Below are positions 1 to 6,736 of a DNA stretch of 11,234 nt, piece after piece (within the stretch, counting starts at the first letter, position 1; the number at the start of each line of letters is the position of its first letter). The stretch is from NCBI GenBank assembly GCA_036381835.1, contig DASVCA010000026.1, forward strand, positions 1 to 11,234. The letters run 5' to 3'. The DNA comes from DASULK01 sp036381835 (GTDB taxonomy: Bacteria > Actinomycetota > Actinomycetes > Mycobacteriales > Micromonosporaceae). A program made the translations under genes and the position numbers. Under the pieces are notes generated by a model. That model ran no database searches and was not told where the DNA came from. It saw only the letters and a program-made list of their open reading frames with translations.

Positions 1-1
1 C

Positions 2-610
2 CTCATCCGCGCCGTCGAGAAGTTCGACTACACCAAGGGCTACAAGTTCTCCACCTACGCCACCTGGTGGATCCGCCAGGCCATCACCCGCGCCATGGCC
101 GACCAGGCCCGCACCATCCGCATCCCCGTCCACATGGTCGAACAGGTCAACCGGATGGTTCGGGTGCGGCGCAGCCTCACCGTCGGACTCGGCCGCGAAC
201 CCAGTATCGGTGAGATCGCCGCCGCGCTCGACGTTCCGGTGCTGCAGGTGCTGGAACTGATCTCCTACGACCGGGACCCGGTGAGCCTCGACCAGGCGGT
301 GGGCGACGACGGCGAGAGCGTTCTCGGCGACTTCGTGGCCGTCGTGGACCCGCGCCAGGAACATGACGACGACTTCGCGTCGGACCGACTCCGCGACGAG
401 GTGGAGCTGGTGCTCGCCTCGCTGCCGCAACGCGAGCAGAAGGTGATCCGGCTGCGGTACGGACTCGATGACGGGCGCCAGCGCACGCTCGACGAGGTGG
501 GTCGGGAGTTCGGCCTGTCTCGGGAGCGGGTTCGACAGATCGAGAAGGTGACCCTCCACAAACTGCGGTGCCCGGAACGGGCCGAGCGCCTGGCCGCCTT
601 CGCCTGCTGA
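2..610 (+). CDS. sigB: SigB-type RNA polymerase sigma-70 factor, 3' part (5' end outside window)
   Basis: This is the C-terminal 202 residues of a group 1/2 sigma-70 factor, open from base 2 with no start in the window. The first visible residues carry the region 2.3/2.4 DNA-melting and -10 recognition helix (FSTYATWWIRQAITRAMADQ), followed by region 3 (about residues 36-110). Region 4 has the conserved LPQREQKVIRLRYGL stretch and the -35-binding helix-turn-helix TLDEVGREFGLSRERVRQIE at fragment residues 162-181. The end, LRCPERAERLAAFAC, resembles the LR-x-x-ERA-x-RL-x-x-A tail I recall for mycobacterial SigB. SigB guides core polymerase to housekeeping-like promoters under stress and in stationary phase. 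The neighbouring ideR supports SigB over SigA/HrdB, since the two genes are neighbours in mycobacteria and corynebacteria. It converges with patA. The family is certain; the paralogue name is likely, not proven. Confidence 0.9.
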   Translation, partial: LIRAVEKFDYTKGYKFSTYATWWIRQAITRAMADQARTIRIPVHMVEQVNRMVRVRRSLTVGLGREPSIGEIAAALDVPVLQVLELISYDRDPVSLDQAVGDDGESVLGDFVAVVDPRQEHDDDFASDRLRDEVELVLASLPQREQKVIRLRYGLDDGRQRTLDEVGREFGLSRERVRQIEKVTLHKLRCPERAERLAAFAC

Positions 611-616
611 TCCGGG

Positions 617-656
617 CGGTCCCCGTCAGCCGGGGCGTCAAAGCCGACGGGGACCG
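617..656. terminator. Bidirectional hairpin between convergent sigB and patA
   Basis: An 11-bp perfect inverted repeat pairs 617-627 (CGGTCCCCGTC) with 646-656 (GACGGGGACCG). The 18-base loop can form a further short GGC/GCC pair. It starts 6 bases after the sigB stop. Its right arm lies inside the last codons of patA, whose stop is at 638-640, so one hairpin could end transcripts from both sides. There is no T-tract, which is common in actinobacterial terminators. Confidence 0.65.
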
Positions 657-3202
657 GTGTCCGGCCGAATCGCCTCGGGGCCGATCTCGACCGTGGCGTG
701 CAGCACGGACAGGCCGTCCGGCCGGACCAGCACCGGATTGAGGCTGACCGCCCGCACCCGCGGCTGGTCCGCGACGAGCCGACCGACGCGGATCAGCAGA
801 TCGACCAACGCCTTGCGGTCCACCGGCGCACTGCCCCGGTAGCCGCGTAGCAGCGGTGCCGCCCGCGGCTCGTCCACCAGCGCCTCGGCATCGCGATCGG
901 TCAGCGGTGCCGGCCGCCACGCGCGGTCACCGAGCAGCTCGGTGGCGACCCCGCCGAGCCCGAAGCCGACCACCGGCCCGAATGCCGGATCCTCCACCAC
1001 CTCCACGACGCAGGCGACCCCTGGCGCGACCATCGGCTGGACCAGCACCGTGCTGCCGAACCGGGCCTGAACCTCCTCGTACGCCGTCCGGACCGCGTCC
1101 GCCGACGCGAGATCGAGCCGCACCGCACCGAGGTCGAACCGGTGCCGCCAGCCCTCCCCAGCGGCCTTCAACGCCACCGGGTAGCCGATCCGTTCGGCGG
1201 CGGCGACCGCCGCGACCGCAGAGTCGGCCGGCCGCGACGGCACCACGGAGATCCCGTACGCCGAAAGCATCGCCTCGGTCGATCCGGGGCCGCCCCCGGC
1301 GAGGGTCCTGCGTGCCACCGCCTCGTCCACCTCGGGCAGCTCGGGCACCGTGCCGGGCGGCTGCCGAAGCCAGTCCGCGTAGGCCGCCACCCGGGCCAGC
1401 GCCCGCACCGCCTCCTCGACCGTCGGATACGACGGCACCCCGTGCGGCGCACGCTCGCCGAGGAAGACGGCGACGATGGGCTTGTCGCCCGTCCCGGCCA
1501 CCTCCGACAGCGCGGCGGCGTACTCTGCGTCTTCTTCCCCGTGACCGGGCAGCAGCGAGGTGAACACCGCCACGACCGCATCGACCCGGTCGTCGGTGCC
1601 CGCCTCGCGTAGCGCCGCCGCGAACTCGGTCGGCCCGCTCTGCGGCGGGACCACCGTCGGGGAGCCGTCGGCCGGCTGCAGCCCGTAGGAGCGGCAGGCG
1701 GCCGACGCGAGCCAGGCCAACGCGGAGGAATTGCCGACCACTGCGGTCCGACGCCCGGCCGGCAGCGGCTGGGTCGACAGGAGCGCTCCCACGTCGAAGA
1801 GCTCCCCCACGGTATCGACCCGGATCACCCCGGACTGGGCGAACAGCGCGCTGACCGCCGCCGCATCGGGCCCCGGTGCACCGTCGACATCGGGTGGCCG
1901 GCTCAGGGAGGCGAGGACCACGATCGGCTTGCTGCGCACGATGCGACGGGCCAGCCGGGCGAACTTGCGGGGGTTGCCGAAGGTTTGCAGATACAGCAGG
2001 ATCACGTCGGTCCGGGGATCGTCCTGCCAGTACTGCAGCAGGTCGTTGCCGGACACGTCGGCGCGGTTGCCGGCCGAGACGAAGGTGGACAGGCCGAGCC
2101 CCCGCCGCTGCGCCTCGGCCAGCAACGCCCGACCGAGCGCGCCGGACTGGCTGAAGAAGCCGATGCGACCCGGGGCCGGCATGTGCGGCACCAGGCTCGC
2201 GTTGAGGCGTACCTCCTCATCTGTGTTGATCACGCCCAGGCAGTTCGGCCCCACCACCCGCATTCCGGCCACGTGTGCCGCTCGGACGAGCTCCCGTTGC
2301 GCGCGCACGCCGTCCGGTCCGGCTTCGGCGAATCCCGCGGAGACGACCACCAGCGCGTGGGTGCCGGCGGCGGCGGCGTCGGCGACCACCGACGGCACCT
2401 CGGCGCGGGGAACCGCGACGACGGCCAGGTCCACGGGTCGGCCCGCCGCTGCCGCCGTCCGGTAGGCGGGAAGCCCGGCGATGGTTTCGGCGCTGGGGTG
2501 CACGGGCAGGATCGTGCCGCGGAACCCGCCGTCGCGCAGGTGCCCGAGGATCGCCGCGCCCACCCCTTGACCAGACCCGCTCGCTCCGTAGACGGCCACG
2601 GTCCGGGGCCGCAGCAGCCGCCCGATGGACCGCGCCTCGGTGCGATGCTCCCGCTCCCACTGCACGGCGAGTGACTGGTCGGTGGGCTCGATCGGGAAGC
2701 TGAGATGCACCACCCCGTCCGCGTACCGGCGTCGGACGCGGTACCCGAAGTCGCTGAACACCCGCAGCATCTGCCCGTTCTCCGGCAGCACCTCGGCCAC
2801 GAACCGGCTGACGCCCTCCTGCCGGGCGGCCTCGGCGAGATACTCCAGCAGCACCGATCCGATGCCTCGGCCCTGGTAGGCGTCCTCCACGACGAAGGCC
2901 ACCTCGGCCTCGGGGCTGCCGTGGCCGAGCCGTTCATAACGGCCCACCGCGACGATTCGATCGCCGCTGAGCACCACGAACGCCTCCCGGTCGTGGTGGT
3001 CGACGTTGACGAACCGCTGCAGGTCCCGGTCGGGGATACGCGGATACGGGGAGAAGTACCGCAGGTAGCGGGTGCGCAGCGAGAACCGGGCGTGCATGGC
3101 CACGATGGCCGGCGCGTCCTCCGGTCGGATCTGCCGCAGGTGGACGGTGGTGCCGTCGCTGAGCAGCACGTCCGCAAAGCGGTCCCGGCTCGCCTGGGTC
3201 AT
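638..3202 (-). CDS. patA: PatA-type protein lysine acetyltransferase: N-terminal GNAT fused to degenerate NDP-forming acyl-CoA synthetase
   Basis: The protein has 854 residues. A GNAT domain occupies about 15-170, with the acetyl-CoA pyrophosphate loop QGRGIG at 110-115. A CoA-binding Rossmann domain starts near 195 (AVYGASGSGQGVG, 203-215), succinyl-CoA-ligase-like domains run from about 345 to 610 (GFFSQSGALG, 348-357), and an ATP-grasp domain fills about 640-840. The whole resembles ADP-forming acetyl-CoA synthetases fused to a GNAT, as in Pat/PatZ, but with the GNAT in front, as described for Streptomyces PatA. Such enzymes acetylate a lysine on AMP-forming acyl-CoA synthetases and switch them off. 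The SHTGALAG-type phosphohistidine loop expected near 440-450 is absent (GAPGPDAAA instead), and the usual ExNP of ATP-grasp reads SLNP (820-823), so the synthetase core is probably sensory or structural. The ATG follows the acuC stop by one base. Domains are clear; the substrate is inferred. Confidence 0.85.
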   Translation of the reverse strand: MTQASRDRFADVLLSDGTTVHLRQIRPEDAPAIVAMHARFSLRTRYLRYFSPYPRIPDRDLQRFVNVDHHDREAFVVLSGDRIVAVGRYERLGHGSPEAEVAFVVEDAYQGRGIGSVLLEYLAEAARQEGVSRFVAEVLPENGQMLRVFSDFGYRVRRRYADGVVHLSFPIEPTDQSLAVQWEREHRTEARSIGRLLRPRTVAVYGASGSGQGVGAAILGHLRDGGFRGTILPVHPSAETIAGLPAYRTAAAAGRPVDLAVVAVPRAEVPSVVADAAAAGTHALVVVSAGFAEAGPDGVRAQRELVRAAHVAGMRVVGPNCLGVINTDEEVRLNASLVPHMPAPGRIGFFSQSGALGRALLAEAQRRGLGLSTFVSAGNRADVSGNDLLQYWQDDPRTDVILLYLQTFGNPRKFARLARRIVRSKPIVVLASLSRPPDVDGAPGPDAAAVSALFAQSGVIRVDTVGELFDVGALLSTQPLPAGRRTAVVGNSSALAWLASAACRSYGLQPADGSPTVVPPQSGPTEFAAALREAGTDDRVDAVVAVFTSLLPGHGEEDAEYAAALSEVAGTGDKPIVAVFLGERAPHGVPSYPTVEEAVRALARVAAYADWLRQPPGTVPELPEVDEAVARRTLAGGGPGSTEAMLSAYGISVVPSRPADSAVAAVAAAERIGYPVALKAAGEGWRHRFDLGAVRLDLASADAVRTAYEEVQARFGSTVLVQPMVAPGVACVVEVVEDPAFGPVVGFGLGGVATELLGDRAWRPAPLTDRDAEALVDEPRAAPLLRGYRGSAPVDRKALVDLLIRVGRLVADQPRVRAVSLNPVLVRPDGLSVLHATVEIGPEAIRPDTGPRRL

Positions 3203-3203
3203 C

Positions 3204-4388
3204 TCAGTCGCGGGGGTCGTCGGGATCGAGGCCGTGCAGCGGGAACACCGCTCGACGGGTGGCCAGGATCGCCCGGTCCAGGGGGCCCTCGTCCGCCCCG
3301 CCGGGCTGCCACGGCCGGTACGTCGGGTCGGCCCCGTCGGTCATCCGCAGCGGCACCTCGCACCCCGGCCGGCGGGTCCGCGCCAGCTCTCGCCAGGCGA
3401 GCGGGGTCGGGGTCGTCGGGTCCAGCGGATCCCCGGTGGCCACCGCCAGCAGGTGCGTCCACGCCCGCGGGACGGCCTCGACCAGGGCGTAGCCGCCGCC
3501 ACCGGTCGCCACCCACCGTCCCGTGCACAGTTCGTCGGCCAGTGCCCGTAGCGCGAGGTACGCGGCTCGCTGGCCGTTGACCGACAACCGCAGGTCGGCG
3601 AGCGGATCGAGCCGGTGGGCGTCGGCACCGCACTGCGTCACCAGCAGCTGCGGACGGAAGGCCCGCAGCACGGACGGCACGACGGCGTGGAAGGCGCGCA
3701 ACCAGCCGGCGTCTCCGGTTCCGGGCGGCAGCGCCACGTTGACCGCGCTTCCCTCCGCGCCCGGCCCGCCGGTCTCCTCGGGGAATCCGGTGCCGGGGAA
3801 GAGAGCGAGCGGCGTCTCGTGCAGGCTGATGGTCAGCACCCGCGGGTCGTCGTAGAAGATGTGCTGCACGCCGTCGCCGTGGTGGACGTCCACGTCGACG
3901 TACGCGATCCGCTGTGCGCCGAGGTCGAGCAGCCGGGCGATGGCGACCGCGGGGTCGTTGTACACGCAGAAACCGGACGCATGCCCGGGCATGGCGTGAT
4001 GCAGGCCGCCCGCCACGTTGACCGCCCGAAGGGCCTCCCCGAGCCACACCGCCTCCGCCGCGGCGACGGTGGCCCCGGCGACGAGGGCAGCGGCCTCGTG
4101 CATCCCGGGGAACACCGGGTTGTCGGCGGTGCCGAGCCCGTGGCCGGAGTAGTACGGGTCGTGCGAGGCGGCCCGCACCGCGGCGAGATACTGCGGTTCG
4201 TGCACCCTAAGCAGCGCGGCGTCGTCCGCGGGCGTCGGGGCCACCATCCGTACCCCGGGTCGGTCCAGTACGCCGAGTTCCCGGGCGAGGGCCATGGTCA
4301 GCTCCAGCCGGACCGGGTCTAGCGGGTGCTCTCCCAGGTCGTACGCGAGCAGCGACTCGTGCCACACCACCACCGTGCCGTCCGCCAT
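3204..4388 (-). CDS. acuC: AcuC-type acetoin utilisation protein, zinc lysine deacetylase
   Basis: This 394-residue protein has the full class I-like histone deacetylase fold signature. The tandem histidines are H130-H131 (GGLHHAMPGHASGF). The zinc ligands are D167 and H169 in VDVDVHHGDGVQ plus D256 in CGADAH, and the catalytic tyrosine is Y300 in GGGGY. By family it removes acetyl groups from protein lysines; the Bacillus AcuC reactivates acetyl-CoA synthetase. Its position directly before patA, with a single base between stop and start (TGAGATG), points to a coupled writer/eraser pair controlling acetyl-CoA synthesis. It starts 36 bases after sseA ends, so the three genes probably share a transcript. 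The ATG at 4388 has no clear ribosome binding site. It is kept because VVVWHESLLAYDLGEHP is the expected N-terminus. All catalytic residues are present, so it should be active. Confidence 0.92.
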   Translation of the reverse strand: MADGTVVVWHESLLAYDLGEHPLDPVRLELTMALARELGVLDRPGVRMVAPTPADDAALLRVHEPQYLAAVRAASHDPYYSGHGLGTADNPVFPGMHEAAALVAGATVAAAEAVWLGEALRAVNVAGGLHHAMPGHASGFCVYNDPAVAIARLLDLGAQRIAYVDVDVHHGDGVQHIFYDDPRVLTISLHETPLALFPGTGFPEETGGPGAEGSAVNVALPPGTGDAGWLRAFHAVVPSVLRAFRPQLLVTQCGADAHRLDPLADLRLSVNGQRAAYLALRALADELCTGRWVATGGGGYALVEAVPRAWTHLLAVATGDPLDPTTPTPLAWRELARTRRPGCEVPLRMTDGADPTYRPWQPGGADEGPLDRAILATRRAVFPLHGLDPDDPRD

Positions 4389-4424
4389 GGCGTCATCGTC
4401 GCACGATCCCGGCGCTACGCAGAG

Positions 4425-5276
4425 CTAGCCGGCGCCGCCGGTGGCGACCGGCCGGCTCGGATCGGTGATCCAGTCGCTCCACGAGCCGACGTAGAGGGCG
4501 GCGTCGGTACGGCCGGCGAGGTGCAAGGCCAGCACCGTGTGGGCGGCGGTGACGCCGGACCCGCAGTACGCGCCGACCGCTACGTCGGGCGCGACCCCGG
4601 CGGCGGCGAATCGGGATCGGAGCTGGTCGCGATCCCGCCAGCGGCCCGCCTCGTCCAGGTGTTCGGTGGTGGGGAGGTTGATCGCGCCCGGGATGTGACC
4701 GGCGACCGGGTCGATCGGTTCGGTCTCACCGCGGTAGCGGGCCGGTGCCCGCACGTCGAGGAGCACCCCGCCGGCGGCGACGAGGGCGGCCGCGCCGTCG
4801 GCGTCGAGCGCCGGCAGCCCGCCGGGGCGCACGGTGAGGTCGCCCGGGGCGGGCTCGGGGATCTCGTCGGTCACCGGCTGTCCAGCGCTCGCCCAGGCCG
4901 GGTAGCCGCCGTCGAGCACCTGGACCTGTCGGTGGCCGGCCCAACGCAACGTCCACCAGGTGCGGGCGGCGGCCAACCCGTCGCCGCCGTCGTACACCAC
5001 CACCGGATGGCCCGCGCGCACTCCGGCCCGCCGCAGCACCCGCTGCAGCGCGGCCGGATCGGGCAGCGGATGGCGCCCGTGCCGGCCGGGCGGACCGCAC
5101 AGATCGGCGTCCAGGTCCAGGAACACCGCCCCGGGGAGGTGAGCGGCGAGGTAGTCGTCGCGGCCGGGTGGACCGGCGAGCCGCCAGCGCACGTCGATGA
5201 CGGTCGGCGGATCGGTGGCCCGTAGCCGGGTGGCGAGTTCGGCGACGGCCACGACAGGATCAACGAATTCGGACAT
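4425..5276 (-). CDS. sseA: SseA-like two-domain sulfurtransferase (rhodanese / 3-mercaptopyruvate sulfurtransferase)
   Basis: The protein has 283 residues from the chosen ATG and two rhodanese domains in tandem. The inactive first domain covers about 10-130 (VIDVRW, HLPGAVFLDLD, VVYDGGDG, VLDGGYPAW). The active second domain covers about 160-275 (LLDVRAPARYRGE, GHIPGAINLP). The active-site loop is CGSGVTA with the catalytic Cys at residue 238. That loop type is typical of 3-mercaptopyruvate sulfurtransferases, whereas classical rhodaneses tend to have CRKGVT; the enzyme moves sulfane sulfur to thiols or cyanide in the cytoplasm. In-frame GTG codons upstream (5300, 5282) could add 8 or 2 residues. 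None of the starts has a good ribosome binding site, and MSEFVDP was chosen because it looks like a family N-terminus. It is the first gene of the sseA-acuC-patA operon and diverges from ideR. The exact donor substrate is uncertain. Confidence 0.85.
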   Translation of the reverse strand: MSEFVDPVVAVAELATRLRATDPPTVIDVRWRLAGPPGRDDYLAAHLPGAVFLDLDADLCGPPGRHGRHPLPDPAALQRVLRRAGVRAGHPVVVYDGGDGLAAARTWWTLRWAGHRQVQVLDGGYPAWASAGQPVTDEIPEPAPGDLTVRPGGLPALDADGAAALVAAGGVLLDVRAPARYRGETEPIDPVAGHIPGAINLPTTEHLDEAGRWRDRDQLRSRFAAAGVAPDVAVGAYCGSGVTAAHTVLALHLAGRTDAALYVGSWSDWITDPSRPVATGGAG

Positions 5277-5365
5277 ACGCACCAATCCAGACCCGATCAC
5301 GATGATCGATCGAGGGACGCGATCGGTAGCACAGGTAACATCGACGACTGGAGGGAACCGCTGAC
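5277..5365. promoter_or_regulatory. Divergent sseA / ideR promoter region
   Basis: These 89 bases must hold the promoters for sseA (leftward) and ideR (rightward). A possible ideR -10 is TAACAT at 5336-5341, but no good -35 lies 16-18 bases before it. The GGAGGG at 5350-5355 is the ideR ribosome binding site, 10 bases from its GTG. Four GATC tetramers fall within 30 bases (5295, 5304, 5308, 5321), two forming the palindrome GATCGATC. I see no match to the 19-bp iron box bound by IdeR. Confidence 0.5.
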
Positions 5366-6043
5366 GTGAACGACCTCGTCGACACTACCGAAATGTACCT
5401 GCGCACCATCCTCGAGCTTGAGGAGGAGGGGGTTCCAGCGCTGCGCGCCCGGATCGCCGAGCGGCTACGCCAGAGCGGCCCGACGGTCAGCCAGACGGTC
5501 GCACGGATGGAGCGGGACGGGCTGCTCGTCATCGACGAAGACCGGCAGCTGCAGCTGACCGAACGGGGACGGGAGCACGCCGTCGCCGTCATGCGCAAAC
5601 ACCGGCTGGCCGAATTGCTGCTGGTGAACGTGATCGGCCTTCCCTACGAGGAGGCACACCAGGAGGCCTGCCGCTGGGAGCACGTGATGAGCGACACGGT
5701 CGAACGCAGGGTTTACGAACTGCTCGGCCGGCCGACCCGCTCACCGTACGGCAACCCGATCCCCGGCCTAGACGCGATCGGAGCGGCGGTCGAGCAGGAC
5801 CCGTTCGTACCGGAACGCAATCTGGCCTTCCCCGGACTCTCCGGACGGGTGGTGGTTCGGCGGATCTGCGAGAGCGTGCAGACGAATCCGCAGGTGCTGC
5901 GGCAGCTGCACGCCGCCGGGGTGGATCCGGGGGCGACGGTGATCGTGGCGCAGGAACGCGACGGCGTGACCGTCGAGCGGTCCGGGGAGGTGGTACGCCT
6001 GCCGCGCGAGGTCGCCTGCCGGGTGTTCGTCGTCGTCGCCTGA
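5366..6043 (+). CDS. ideR: Iron-dependent repressor IdeR/DtxR family
   Basis: This 225-residue metalloregulator has the canonical layout: an N-terminal winged helix (1-73, recognition segment SGPTVSQTVARMERDGLL at 37-54), a dimerisation and metal-binding domain (74-140), and an SH3-like third domain (about 150-225). The primary metal site residues M10, C102, E105 and H106 and the ancillary site residues H79, E83 and H98 sit at exactly the DtxR/IdeR positions. E169 and Q172 match the third-domain ligands. With Fe2+ bound, it should dimerise and repress siderophore and iron-uptake genes and activate iron storage. It starts with GTG after a GGAGGG site 10 bases upstream. The near identity of MNDLVDTTEMYLRTI to the mycobacterial N-terminus confirms the start. 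Its stop abuts the stop of the opposite-strand lipoprotein gene. Placement near sigB agrees with the mycobacterial sigB-ideR pair, although here three genes separate them. Confidence 0.96.
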   Translation: MNDLVDTTEMYLRTILELEEEGVPALRARIAERLRQSGPTVSQTVARMERDGLLVIDEDRQLQLTERGREHAVAVMRKHRLAELLLVNVIGLPYEEAHQEACRWEHVMSDTVERRVYELLGRPTRSPYGNPIPGLDAIGAAVEQDPFVPERNLAFPGLSGRVVVRRICESVQTNPQVLRQLHAAGVDPGATVIVAQERDGVTVERSGEVVRLPREVACRVFVVVA

Positions 6044-6586
6044 CTACGCCTTGTCGGCCGTCTGGATCTGCTCGGCCAACTCGACGAGCTTGGGGGCGAG
6101 CTCGTCCGCGACCGCTTTGTCCTGCCCTTTCGGCAAGGTGTAGCGCAGAGAGATCACCCGTCCGTCGTCGGTGAGCCAGGCGACCTCGGCGGCGGCGCCC
6201 CGACCCTTCTCCGGTGCCCGACTCACCCGGTAGCCGGCCTTACCGAGGCCCTTGACCGTCTTCGCGCCGCTGGGCACCAGTTCTCGGAAAGTGGCGGTGT
6301 CGACCGATCCGGCGGTCACCGACAGGGACAGGTCCGGCAGACCTCCCGTCTCCTGGTGGACCACGCAGCTTCTCGTCTTCTGATGGCTGCTGGCCGCGGC
6401 GACTGCGAATCGGGTGCCGGTGAACTGTTCGATGACCTGATAGTCGAGCAGTTCACACGCGCCGCCGGCGGCTGCCGCGGGTGGTGTGGTGTAGGAGATC
6501 CCCGGCTCGGGCATGACGATCTCCGCCTTGCCGCCGCACCCGGCTAGGACCAGCAGACCGGCCACCACGCAAATCCGTCCGCGCAC
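6044..6586 (-). CDS. Small secreted lipoprotein, function unknown (possibly DUF3558-like)
   Basis: From the chosen GTG the protein has 180 residues. It opens with a short positive n-region (MRGR), a hydrophobic stretch and the lipobox L14-A15-G16-C17, so Cys17 should be lipidated and the mature protein held on the outer face of the membrane. A Pro/Ala-rich linker (about 25-42) follows, then a globular domain with two cysteines, C44 (ACELLDY) and C74 (RSCVV), that may form a disulfide. The CELLD start and overall size recall DUF3558-type actinobacterial lipoproteins, but I cannot confirm membership and no enzyme motif is visible. The start is set by GGAGG at 6594-6598, 7 bases before the GTG; an in-frame GTG at 6619 would put 11 extra residues before the signal peptide. 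It lies downstream of nrdJ but beyond a terminator, so it is probably transcribed alone. Confidence 0.75.
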   Translation of the reverse strand: MRGRICVVAGLLVLAGCGGKAEIVMPEPGISYTTPPAAAAGGACELLDYQVIEQFTGTRFAVAAASSHQKTRSCVVHQETGGLPDLSLSVTAGSVDTATFRELVPSGAKTVKGLGKAGYRVSRAPEKGRGAAAEVAWLTDDGRVISLRYTLPKGQDKAVADELAPKLVELAEQIQTADKA

Positions 6587-6593
6587 GCCAATA

Positions 6594-6598
6594 CCTCC
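6594..6598 (-). promoter_or_regulatory. Ribosome binding site that sets the lipoprotein start
   Basis: On the minus strand the sequence GGAGGTATTGGCGTG puts GGAGG seven bases before the GTG at 6586. This gives a signal peptide that begins with Arg-Gly-Arg and reaches the lipobox cysteine at residue 17, which is the usual length. It argues against the longer reading from 6619. Confidence 0.7.
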
Positions 6599-6689
6599 GC
6601 ATACAGGTCCGTCGGACACCGTATACGGGAGGGCGGCGGACTCGATTCGCGCCCCGCCCTCCGTGAGGCGGTCGCCATGAGCCCGAACC

Positions 6690-6729
6690 CGAGCCGGGGG
6701 CGGGGCGCTGACTCCCCGCCCCCGGCTCG
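6690..6729 (-). terminator. Strong hairpin terminator after nrdJ
   Basis: A perfect 16-bp inverted repeat pairs 6690-6705 (CGAGCCGGGGGCGGGG) with 6714-6729 around an 8-base loop (CGCTGACT). It begins 7 bases after the nrdJ stop on the minus strand. There is no T-run after the stem, the form often seen in high-GC actinobacteria. A weaker 5-bp CCGCC/GGCGG hairpin follows at 6654-6671. It should separate nrdJ from the lipoprotein gene. Confidence 0.85.
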
Positions 6730-6736
6730 TACGTGG

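Noticed and set aside
177..920. A 247-codon minus-strand frame across sigB and the patA end
   Set aside because: It is antisense to sigB and overlaps patA in another frame; its product is Arg/Ala/Gly low-complexity sequence.
5277..5365. IdeR iron box upstream of ideR
   Set aside because: No TTAGGTTAG-type half-site is present.
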